This document shows, one piece after another, positions 1 to 5,741 of a stretch of 11,115 nucleotides of DNA (position 1 is its first letter; each line of letters starts with the position of its first letter). The notes under the pieces are model-generated. The model was not told the origin of the DNA. It saw nothing but the letters and a program-made list of their open reading frames with translations, and searched no databases. The stretch spans positions 1 through 11,115 of the forward strand of contig CAUHLX010000060.1 of NCBI GenBank assembly GCA_959606705.1. The letters run 5' to 3'. The position numbers and the translations under genes are program-made. This stretch comes from an uncultured Bacillota bacterium. Its GTDB lineage: Bacteria; Bacillota; Clostridia; Peptostreptococcales; Anaerovoracaceae.

Positions 1-392
1 ACACCGAGCTGTGCGGCTCCATTCTGATCTCTCCCTTCGAGTTTTCCGGCCAGAAAGTAATCTATCGAGACCAAGCGGGCGACAAGAGAAAACGAACCAA
101 GGTGATGGATCGAGAGACCAATTTCGTAGTGATGATCGGCGGGGCGGTGCCGGAGCAGTGTGAGGAGGTCTTCGAGCGGTTTATATCTGGCCTGGATCAG
201 GGAATCGAGATAGACGGCAATTACATCCCGCTGGAAGTTGTTTCGGCAGATTGGTACGATGACGAGGATGAGGTGCTTCGGGCGAAGTTTGCGGTGTTGG
301 TTAAAGTGAAGTTCAGCGGCGGAGTATTTCGGGACGGTGCTAAGTTCCTGAAAGTGAACGATGTAGTGTCCGCAGCGGAAATGGAGAAATGA
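1..392 (+). CDS. Tail completion/terminator-like protein (5' end outside window)
   Basis: The frame is already open at the window edge (first whole codon at base 3), so this is the C-terminal 129 residues of a longer protein. A GTG at 102 and ATG at 105 exist, but the upstream codons read as ordinary protein without a stop, so they are probably internal. The visible part is acidic and looks alpha/beta, with an IEIDGNYIPLEV stretch, then DWYDDEDEVLRAKFAVLVKVKFSGGVF, read as two shorter strands-rich runs. Its place two genes before the sheath is where PBSX-type operons carry the tail completion/terminator protein (XkdJ position), which caps the tail tube and joins it to the head. The functional call rests on position and general fold impression, not on a recognised motif. 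The stop is followed one base later by the next start, indicating translational coupling. Confidence 0.6.
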   Translation, partial: TELCGSILISPFEFSGQKVIYRDQAGDKRKRTKVMDRETNFVVMIGGAVPEQCEEVFERFISGLDQGIEIDGNYIPLEVVSADWYDDEDEVLRAKFAVLVKVKFSGGVFRDGAKFLKVNDVVSAAEMEK

Positions 393-393
393 G

Positions 394-648
394 ATGGCAG
401 TTAGGAAAGATGAGATGAAGTTTGAGGCGGAGACAACGATGCAGAAAAGTGAGAAGCCGGCGGAGAAGGTGGTGAGACTGTGGGATGTGGAGCAGCTCCG
501 CATCCTGCGGGGAACCCCTGCGGCGATCTTTGTGGGCACGATGGCCCGGATGGGCTGGCGGCCGGGAAAGCAGGTCACCGAGGCGGAGTATGATACGGCA
601 GTGGCCGGCTTCGAGGCCGCCGCTGCAGATGGGGGAGATAGAAAATGA
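394..648 (+). CDS. Small hypothetical protein between completion protein and sheath
   Basis: An 84-residue protein. The first ~25 residues are charged (MAVRKDEMKFEAET) and probably flexible. The rest has a compact segment with WDVEQLRILRGTPAAIF and GWRPGKQVTEAEYDTAVAGF. ATG 394 is preceded by GGAG at 383-386 with a usable spacing; later in-frame ATGs at 415 and 439 are less well placed relative to a ribosome site. The stop overlaps the sheath start as ATGA, so translation of the two is probably coupled. B. subtilis PBSX also has a small gene (ykzL) just before its sheath gene, so the position matches, but I do not recognise sequence homology. The function is unknown. A role in sheath assembly or initiation at the neck is only a guess from position. 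Confidence 0.75.
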   Translation: MAVRKDEMKFEAETTMQKSEKPAEKVVRLWDVEQLRILRGTPAAIFVGTMARMGWRPGKQVTEAEYDTAVAGFEAAAADGGDRK

Positions 649-2063
649 GCGGACTGAGAGATGTGACCATCACCATCACGGACGGATTGATGGGAGCCGG
701 CGGAAACACCGGAGAAGGAGTCCACCTGAAGATCGGAGCTAGCCCGGCAGTATCCGAGGAGCTGATCAAGATCACAGATAGCATGGACGCAAAACGGATC
801 AAGCTGAAGCTGGGGCTGAGCCCGCTGGCCAACGCCGCCATGGACAGCGTGGAGAACGGTGCGGCCCTGCTCTACTGTATGCCGGTGGCTCCGTCTGTGG
901 ATGGATCCGTGGGAGAAATCCGCAAGACGGCGGAGGGAAAAGGGACTTTTACCATAACGGGAAAGCCCAATGGAGAGTACCAGATTGTGGTTCGGATCAC
1001 CGAAGCCGGTGGATTGAATGAAGCGCTGTTTCAATATTCGTTGAACGGCGGATACAGCTATTCTGACGAGCTGACGGTGCCGGTAGCCGGTAGCTACGCG
1101 GTGCCGGACACCGGGCTGACCTTTGTGTTTGCGGCGGCCAGCGTGGACGATACAGCCTTTGCCGCTGGGGATATGTTTTCGGCGGCGGCCACCGCTCCGA
1201 TGCTGAACAATGAGGACATTCTTGCGGCGCTGGACAAGATCCCCAACCTGAAGGAAGAGTTTGAGCTGGTGCATATCGTAGGGCCGAGCGCGGAGGCCAC
1301 CTGGGCGGCGGTGGCCGAGAAGCAGAAGGAACTGTGGGAAAAGTACAAACGTCCGTTAATGTTTGTGCTGGAAGCCTATAGTCCCAACGAGGGTGAGAAT
1401 GCCTACGATTATGGGAAGCGGCTGATCCGGTCGCGGCGGGCGGTGGCCAACACAGATCTGCAGGTGGTGGCAGCCATGTCCAGGTACGTGGGTATGGACG
1501 GCGTGACCCGGCAGATCAACAACGCCGGCGTGGTCTGCGGTTGGTATGCCCGAACAGAGCGGACCTCCCAGAGCATTGGTGAGACTCGGAGTTTCTCGGC
1601 GGCGGATGATAAGATGCTGGAACTGCTGCCGGCGGGCATTGAAGAGGAACTGTCGGAGCTGGATGCGGCGGGGTTCCTGACCTTCCGCGAATACATTGGC
1701 CTGGAAGGGAAGTATGTCTCCAACGCCAAGATGCTGTGCCCGGAGGGCTCAGATTACAAGTATGCCGAATACGTTCGGACGAAAAACAAGATCCTCCGAT
1801 TGGTACGTCGTGAGGCCCTGTTGCAACTGCAGCGGGAGATCGATCCAAGCAACGTGGATGCGGAACTGGATGCCATCGCTAAATTCATTGCCGCACCCTT
1901 AGACGAAATGGTGAGCAGAGAGATCAGCTCGTACCGCACGGTGGTCCCGGCAGGACAGGACATTCTGAGCACGGAAAAGATCGAAATGACGCTGCGCTGG
2001 GTGCCCAAGGGATATGACAGGGAAATCGAGATTGATCTGGGAATGGAGAACCCGTATAAATAG
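645..2063 (+). CDS. Contractile tail sheath protein, DUF2586-type
   Basis: A 472-residue protein expected to polymerise around the tail tube and contract on host contact. The N-terminus (MSGLRDVTITITDGL) and the segment at about residues 97-185, containing YSLNGGYSYSDE and a GLTFVF strand, resemble the DUF2586 family of sheath proteins, in which a beta domain is inserted in the N-terminal half. The C-terminal ~45 residues (IEMTLRWVPKGYDREIEIDL) match the pattern of the conserved sheath C-terminus that links neighbouring subunits. The central part (about 190-420) is alpha/beta with VGPSAEATWAAV and GVVCGWYARTERTSQSIG. Length is normal for sheaths. The start at ATG 645 overlaps the previous stop by four bases. 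The tube gene follows after 26 bases, the usual sheath-tube order. Family assignment was by eye; the sheath role is also supported by context. Confidence 0.85.
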   Translation: MSGLRDVTITITDGLMGAGGNTGEGVHLKIGASPAVSEELIKITDSMDAKRIKLKLGLSPLANAAMDSVENGAALLYCMPVAPSVDGSVGEIRKTAEGKGTFTITGKPNGEYQIVVRITEAGGLNEALFQYSLNGGYSYSDELTVPVAGSYAVPDTGLTFVFAAASVDDTAFAAGDMFSAAATAPMLNNEDILAALDKIPNLKEEFELVHIVGPSAEATWAAVAEKQKELWEKYKRPLMFVLEAYSPNEGENAYDYGKRLIRSRRAVANTDLQVVAAMSRYVGMDGVTRQINNAGVVCGWYARTERTSQSIGETRSFSAADDKMLELLPAGIEEELSELDAAGFLTFREYIGLEGKYVSNAKMLCPEGSDYKYAEYVRTKNKILRLVRREALLQLQREIDPSNVDAELDAIAKFIAAPLDEMVSREISSYRTVVPAGQDILSTEKIEMTLRWVPKGYDREIEIDLGMENPYK

Positions 2064-2089
2064 CCTGATGGCAGAGAGGAGATGGGAAC

Positions 2090-2527
2090 ATGAGTATCGT
2101 CAACGGAATCAACTATGACTGGGCCTCAATCTCAATTAAGCTTCCGGGTCTGGACATTCAGGCGCAGGGGATCGATTACAGTGATGAACTAGAGAAGGAG
2201 CTGTCCTATGGAATGGGCATGAAGCCCAGAGGATACGGGCGAGGCAATTACAAAGCCGAGGGGAAGCTGAGTCTGCTGCTGGACGACTACAATGATTTGG
2301 CGGCCTACTGCCGGAAAAAGGGAGTCGGGTTTTACGATCTGGTGATCCCCAAGATTGTGGTGAGCTATGCCCGAGACGGCCTCCCGACCCGGACGGATAT
2401 CCTGAACAGGGTTACCTTTACGAAAAGAAGCGGGAGCGCCAAGCAGGGGGATAAAGCGTTAACCAAGGAGCTGGACTTTATCATAGTTGGTGACATCGAG
2501 GAGGACGGCGTGGCCGCGATCAAGTAG
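2090..2527 (+). CDS. Tail tube protein (XkdM-like)
   Basis: A 145-residue protein expected to form the inner hexameric tail tube. The N-terminus (MSIVNGINYDWASISIKLPG) followed by GIDYSDELEKELSYGMG and KPRGYGRGNYKAEGKLSLLL has the layout of PBSX XkdM-like and Mu-type tube proteins: an opening 'NG..YDWA.I', a loop with YG.G..PRGYGRG, then beta strands. The C-terminus (KELDFIIVGDIEEDG) is a strand plus acidic tail. AGGAG upstream at about 2076-2081 gives a good ribosome site for ATG 2090. It sits directly after the sheath and before the chaperones, the standard order in contractile tails. Size is typical for the family. Confidence 0.85.
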   Translation: MSIVNGINYDWASISIKLPGLDIQAQGIDYSDELEKELSYGMGMKPRGYGRGNYKAEGKLSLLLDDYNDLAAYCRKKGVGFYDLVIPKIVVSYARDGLPTRTDILNRVTFTKRSGSAKQGDKALTKELDFIIVGDIEEDGVAAIK

Positions 2528-2571
2528 GCCATCTAAAAAGACAGCAGTGCTTTGATGATTATTCTGATTAT

Positions 2572-2577
2572 AGGAGG
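2572..2577 (+). promoter_or_regulatory. Ribosome binding site deciding the chaperone start
   Basis: A perfect AGGAGG. It is only 2 bases from ATG 2580 but 8 bases from the in-frame ATG 2586. The spacing favours 2586 as the true start. Confidence 0.75.
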
Positions 2578-2585
2578 AAATGAAA

Positions 2586-3014
2586 ATGGATTTGGAGAAC
2601 AGAGAGCAGTGGCCCCAGCTGGCCGAGGATGAGGAGCGGGCAATGGCCCCCCGGCAGGAAGAAGGGGCACAGCAGGCACCGCGGGGAAAAAAGGCGGAGA
2701 TCGAGGCGGCGAAGAATAAGTACGGCGATGTCTACGGTCTGGAGATGGAGATCCAGCCCGACGACGAGACCACGGTGGAGATCTGGTATATCTTCCGGGC
2801 TCCGAAAACGGCGGATTATGACCGATATGTAAAAGAGGTTTCCCAATCGGTGAGCCGTGCGAGTAAGAATCTAGCGCTGGGAACTGTAATCGAGGAGCAC
2901 CGCGCTAAACTGGAGGCAGATCTGGAACGTTTTCCGGCGCTGCCCATCGGGATTTCCGATAAGCTGCTGGCTAAGCTGGGCCTGGGGAAGGGCGTAAATT
3001 TTATCAAGCTCTGA
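2586..3014 (+). CDS. Tail assembly chaperone, short (zero-frame) product
   Basis: A 142-residue product, equivalent in position to lambda gpG. The first ~40 residues are charged and low in complexity (EDEERAMAPRQEEGAQQAP). From about residue 45 the protein has KNKYGDVYGLEMEI, then VEIWYIFRAPKTADYDRYVKEVSQS, a pattern I associate with small Firmicutes phage tail chaperones: a beta hairpin, then 'Y.FR.P....Y.RY', then helices. It ends FPALPIGISDKLLAKLGLG. ATG 2586 is chosen over ATG 2580 because the perfect AGGAGG at 2572-2577 is properly spaced only from 2586. A slippery heptamer lies four codons before the stop and gives access to a second frame. Chaperones of this kind coat the tape measure and bring in tube subunits. 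They are not normally part of the virion. The role is inferred from size, place between tube and tape measure, and the frameshift arrangement. Confidence 0.8.
   Translation: MDLENREQWPQLAEDEERAMAPRQEEGAQQAPRGKKAEIEAAKNKYGDVYGLEMEIQPDDETTVEIWYIFRAPKTADYDRYVKEVSQSVSRASKNLALGTVIEEHRAKLEADLERFPALPIGISDKLLAKLGLGKGVNFIKL
2996..3002 (+). other. Programmed -1 ribosomal frameshift slippery site A AAT TTT
   Basis: The heptamer fits the canonical X XXY YYZ form with X=A, Y=T, Z=T. It is in the right phase: AAT (2997-2999) and TTT (3000-3002) are zero-frame codons of the chaperone, which terminates at 3012-3014. Slipping back one base makes the next codon TAT at 3002-3004. The new frame then runs without interruption to the TAA at 3224-3226. 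A purine tract GGGGAAGGG (2984-2992) lies just upstream and resembles a Shine-Dalgarno element. Downstream there is only a weak 4-bp hairpin (CTCT 3009-3012 with AGAG 3016-3019). Confidence 0.85.
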
Positions 3015-3226
3015 CAGAGGCGGTGGAAACGATTGAGCAGAACGCCATTGAGGCCGGCACGCTGGAGATCTATCGTTACCTTCCGCCCTCGTTGCTGGAT
3101 CAAGATCCTCGGGAGATGACAATGGAGGACTTTGTCCGGAACTGGGCTAAAGCCAGATACATCCAGAAGCAGGAGGCCATCGCGGTGGCCCAGGGGATTG
3201 CTATGGTGTTTGCGGCGGAGGACTAA
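3002..3226 (+). CDS. Tail assembly chaperone C-terminal extension, reached by -1 frameshift
   Basis: A 74-residue segment in the -1 frame relative to the chaperone, equivalent to the T part of lambda gpGT. Read from the slippery site it starts YQALTEAVETIEQN and continues through helical sequence with TMEDFVRNWAKARYIQKQ to end at TAA 3224-3226. The fused product would be 213 residues from the ATG at 2586. The only candidate independent start is GTG 3023. It lies nine bases after the zero-frame stop with just a purine stretch before it, and codons upstream of it in this frame also read sensibly, so frameshift expression is much more likely. In phages with this arrangement the minor fusion protein bridges the tape measure and tube. 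This segment alone has no motif I recognise. Confidence 0.8.
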   Translation, partial: YQALTEAVETIEQNAIEAGTLEIYRYLPPSLLDQDPREMTMEDFVRNWAKARYIQKQEAIAVAQGIAMVFAAED

Positions 3227-3249
3227 AAAACGGCCTGTCAAAAGGCCGT
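3225..3249 (-). terminator. Rho-independent terminator of the antisense gene
   Basis: A perfect 7-bp stem (ACGGCCT at 3230-3236 with AGGCCGT at 3243-3249) and a 6-base loop. Read on the minus strand it is followed directly by a run of T from the complement of the A-run 3225-3230, which is the proper arrangement for termination of leftward transcription. Read on the plus strand the stem is followed only by CTTTG, so rightward termination would be weak and the structural operon could read through. The TGA stop of the antisense gene (3238-3240) lies inside the loop. Confidence 0.8.
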
Positions 3250-3462
3250 CTTTGTCAATCGTGATCGGTACCACCGCCATGCGTTTTGGAAGTCAATTCG
3301 CACTCCGCATTTCTGAAGATTGTAATGAGTTTGACCGTCAGGTCCGGAAAGCCACCAGTAATAAGGTGCAAGGAATAAGGCTATCAAAAGGCCAATGAAA
3401 AATATGATGGCGATGCCTACAAGAATGAAAAACAACAGCGATATCGCTGTAAACCATAACAT
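3238..3462 (-). CDS. Small antisense membrane protein, moron-like cassette
   Basis: A 74-residue protein encoded against the direction of all surrounding genes, filling the only long gap in the tail operon. Residues 2-38 are almost entirely hydrophobic (FFILVGIAIIFFIGLLIALF at the core), followed by PYYWWLSGPDG. They could form one long or two short membrane segments. The C-terminal ~35 residues are polar and basic (NAWRWYRSRLTKTAF), suggesting this end stays in the cytoplasm. ATG 3460-3462 is chosen because GGGAGGTGG (3468-3476) sits at ideal spacing. An upstream TTG at 3498 would place the promoter inside the gene. The cassette has its own extended -10 promoter and terminator and is more A+T-rich than the upstream tail genes (about 43% G+C over 3301-3480 by hand count). 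This is the signature of a phage moron expressed from a prophage. I do not recognise the protein. Superinfection exclusion or another membrane effect is a guess. Confidence 0.7.
   Translation of the reverse strand: MLWFTAISLLFFILVGIAIIFFIGLLIALFLAPYYWWLSGPDGQTHYNLQKCGVRIDFQNAWRWYRSRLTKTAF
3435..3450. repeat. Perfect 16-bp palindrome near the 5' end of the antisense gene
   Basis: ACAGCGATATCGCTGT is fully self-complementary. It lies 10 bases inside the antisense coding region (3462 is the first base of its ATG) and about 35 bases downstream of its -10 box. As DNA it could be a dimeric repressor operator; as RNA it could form a 6-bp stem with an AUAU loop. Part of the symmetry could also be coincidental codon choice. 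Confidence 0.55.
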
Positions 3463-3467
3463 GGTGA

Positions 3468-3476
3468 CCACCTCCC
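3468..3476 (-). promoter_or_regulatory. Strong ribosome binding site of the antisense gene
   Basis: On the minus strand this reads GGGAGGTGG, close to the full anti-Shine-Dalgarno complement. Its GGAGG core ends 8 bases before the ATG at 3462. It sets the start of the 74-residue membrane protein and is one of the best ribosome sites in the window. Confidence 0.8.
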
Positions 3477-3484
3477 TTTGATAA

Positions 3485-3513
3485 AGTATACCACGCAAGA
3501 TAGGAGCTGAACA
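3485..3513 (-). promoter_or_regulatory. Extended -10 promoter for the antisense gene
   Basis: On the minus strand the sequence TGGTATACT (3493 to 3485) combines the extended -10 TGn with TATACT, one mismatch from TATAAT. A poor -35 (TGTTCA, 3513-3508, three of six matches to TTGACA) is 17 bases upstream, as is common when an extended -10 is present. Transcription would begin near 3478, giving a leader of about 16 bases holding just the ribosome site. The element overlaps the tape measure gene's translation start signals on the other strand. Confidence 0.65.
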
Positions 3514-3515
3514 GT

Positions 3516-5741
3516 ATGGGCCTGGAAAATGTTTTAAAACTGTCCCTAATAGTTAATATGATCGACCGGATCACAGGCCCGGCCGCGAAGGTTAACAGCA
3601 CTGTCGATGAAGCCATCGGGAAGATGGATCAGTGGGATGCAAAGTTCAAGGGAATGACCAAGCAGGGAACTGCGTTGGTAGGGATCGGAGGGGCCATGAC
3701 AGCGGCAGCGTTGTCTCCTGTGAAGGCTACCAAAGCAACACAGAATGCGCTGGGTGAGCTGGCCAGTTTAGGCGTAAAGGATCTTAAGGCAGTGGAAAGC
3801 GCGGCACGAGACTTTTCGGATCAGTGGGCTGGTACTACTAAAGCAAATTTTATATCCGCAGCATATGACATCAAGTCGGGTATTGCATCTTTGAATGATG
3901 AGGGCGTGGCTCAAATGACAGAGCTGGCAGCACTGACAGGCAAGGCAACCAAGGCTACCACCGCGACCATGACAGACTTGTTTGCCACCGGTTACAATAT
4001 CTACAAAGGATACTACTCTGATCTATCTGATTTGGAATTTGGTGAGATGTTCAGCGCCGGAATTGCCCGATCCGTTCAGGCGTTCAAGACAGATGGAAGC
4101 AAAATGGCGGAAAGCATTTCTACACTGGGTGCTTCGGCCACTACAGCCAATGTTCCGCTGGAAGAGCAGCTGTCTATTCTTGGTATGCTTCAGGCTACTA
4201 TGGGCGGATCTGAAGCCGGAACAAAGTACCGAGCTTTCCTCAAATCTGCGGCCAAAGCTGGAGATGAGCTGGGGATCTCTTTCATGGACACCAATAATCA
4301 GCTTCTGAGTATGCCTGAAATCTTGGACAAATTACGCGGCAAATATGGTGAGACCATCGACGCAGCGGAAAAGATGGAGTTGACCAAAGCCTTCGGAACG
4401 GATGAAGCAGTGAGCCTGATCGACCTGCTCTATACCAAAACAGGCGATCTGAAGAACAACATCTCGGATCTGTCCGGAGCGATGGGGCAGGGTACCGGCC
4501 TAGCTGAAGGTATGGCAACCGCCATTAACGAGATGGATCCTCAGCAGGCTATCGTAGTCCGACAACAGATCCAGAATATAAAGGAAGACATCGGCGAAGC
4601 GATCCTGCCTATGTTTGGCCAGTTGCTTAGTAAGGTGCAGAGTGTTGTGAGCGCAGTGGCCGGATGGGTGCAGGATCACCAGCAGTTGGCCGGGGCTATC
4701 TTTGTTGGCTTGGCCGCCGCCGGGATGCTGACCATGGGGATCGGAGCTGTGATGGTAGTGGTTGGTACCTTTGGAAGAGTTGCGATTGCAACTGCAAAAG
4801 GAGTCGGAATGATGAGGGATGGGATCCACTTAGCTAGGGATGCTTTGTCAGGTCTGAAGGCGCACGCAATTCAGGCCGGTACCGCACTCCGATCCATGGG
4901 AAGTCGAGGGTTGACTGCCGCCAAGAGCTTGGGAATGGGTATCGTGAATCTGGGCAAGCAGGCTATCACAGCAGCGAGTACCGCGCTTCCTCCGTTGATC
5001 GCTTCCGTTTGGAGCTTTACGACGGCATTACTGGCTAACCCGGTGACCTGGATCGTGATCGGCGTGATGGCACTGGTGGCAGCCATTATTCTGCTTTGGC
5101 AGCACTGGGATCAAGTTACGGCCGCATTTTCCGCCGGCTGGGCAAAAATACGCGGGGCAGCAGCAGCAGGGCTCCAAGCGATACAAGGAGCTTTTGATTC
5201 CATCAAAAGCTGGATCAAAGAGAAAATAGCCTGGTTTGGGACTGCGGGAGAGCGGATCATGACAACATTAACTGGAGGAATCAAGAAGATGGCCATGGCG
5301 CCGGTGAACGCAGTCAAGGGAGCTTTCACGAAGATCAGAAAACTTCTCCCGTTCTCCGATGCGAAAGAAGGGCCACTATCTCATCTGACTTTGAATGGCC
5401 GTAAGGTCATGGAGACGATCTCAGGCGGAATCGACCAGAGCGCATCAACTCCAGCTGAGGCCGCACAGCGGGCCTTTGGGCAGTTGAGACAGACTACAGA
5501 GCAGCGCGTGCCAAAGATCGGGCCGATCGGATTTGGAAATTCAAAAGACCAGAAAGATTCTAAAGGTGGAGCAGAAAAGACGAGCCGCGATGTACATATT
5601 GACAAGGTGATTCTGTATGTGAAACCGAAGGACTTGGAAGACCTTCAGCAAATGAAGAAGCTCCTGACTGATCTGAATGATGCGGAAAATAATTATGGCA
5701 GTGATACGGATGACACGGAACCGGGGGATGTGACAGCATGA
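3516..5741 (+). CDS. Tail tape measure protein (TP901-type)
   Basis: A 741-residue protein that sets tail length and passes into the cell envelope during DNA entry. After a short helical start it has a hydrophobic GTALVGIGGAMTAAAL run. About residues 70-330 then follow the phage minor tail/TP901 tape-measure pattern (DLKAVESAARDFSDQWAG, SAAYDIKSGIASL, LEEQLSILGMLQATMGG). Hydrophobic stretches lie near residues 391-425 and 507-530 (NPVTWIVIGVMALVAAIILL), as is usual for tape measures. Near 610-625 the LPFSDAKEGPLSHL motif, then a GGI repeat-like element, is common at tape-measure C-termini. ATG 3516 is preceded by AGGAG at 3502-3506. The stop overlaps the next start as ATGA. With the usual rule of about 0.15 nm per residue the tail would be roughly 110 nm, short for a myovirus. 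No lysozyme or peptidase domain is visible. Confidence 0.9.
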   Translation: MGLENVLKLSLIVNMIDRITGPAAKVNSTVDEAIGKMDQWDAKFKGMTKQGTALVGIGGAMTAAALSPVKATKATQNALGELASLGVKDLKAVESAARDFSDQWAGTTKANFISAAYDIKSGIASLNDEGVAQMTELAALTGKATKATTATMTDLFATGYNIYKGYYSDLSDLEFGEMFSAGIARSVQAFKTDGSKMAESISTLGASATTANVPLEEQLSILGMLQATMGGSEAGTKYRAFLKSAAKAGDELGISFMDTNNQLLSMPEILDKLRGKYGETIDAAEKMELTKAFGTDEAVSLIDLLYTKTGDLKNNISDLSGAMGQGTGLAEGMATAINEMDPQQAIVVRQQIQNIKEDIGEAILPMFGQLLSKVQSVVSAVAGWVQDHQQLAGAIFVGLAAAGMLTMGIGAVMVVVGTFGRVAIATAKGVGMMRDGIHLARDALSGLKAHAIQAGTALRSMGSRGLTAAKSLGMGIVNLGKQAITAASTALPPLIASVWSFTTALLANPVTWIVIGVMALVAAIILLWQHWDQVTAAFSAGWAKIRGAAAAGLQAIQGAFDSIKSWIKEKIAWFGTAGERIMTTLTGGIKKMAMAPVNAVKGAFTKIRKLLPFSDAKEGPLSHLTLNGRKVMETISGGIDQSASTPAEAAQRAFGQLRQTTEQRVPKIGPIGFGNSKDQKDSKGGAEKTSRDVHIDKVILYVKPKDLEDLQQMKKLLTDLNDAENNYGSDTDDTEPGDVTA

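Noticed and set aside
102..392. Start of the first gene at GTG 102
   Set aside because: The frame is open back to the window edge with normal-looking protein and no ribosome site is near 102, so the gene begins outside the window.
1409..1848. Overlapping minus-strand frames opposite the sheath gene
   Set aside because: Ser/Arg/Pro-rich shadows produced by the G+C-rich codons of the sheath; no ribosome sites.
2528..2571. Possible promoter or small RNA in the gap before the chaperone
   Set aside because: The 50-odd bases have no -35/-10 pair or hairpin I would stand behind; only the ribosome site at its end is clear.
2580..3014. Chaperone start at ATG 2580
   Set aside because: The perfect AGGAGG ends only 2 bases before it; ATG 2586 has an 8-base spacing.
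3023..3226. Independent gene starting at GTG 3023
   Set aside because: No good ribosome site, a non-ATG start, and an in-phase slippery heptamer upstream that gives a continuous -1 reading through this point.
3132..3398. Plus-strand frame of 88 codons across the chaperone end and the gap
   Set aside because: Arg-rich shadow of the chaperone frame continuing over the antisense gene; no ribosome site and a composition unlike the neighbours.
3238..3498. Longer antisense protein from TTG 3498
   Set aside because: It would place the extended -10 box and the Shine-Dalgarno inside the coding region; ATG 3462 has the strong ribosome site.
3338..3616. Second minus-strand frame of 92 codons over the tape measure start
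   Set aside because: Overlaps both the antisense membrane gene and the tape measure, has no ribosome site, and reads as out-of-frame translation.
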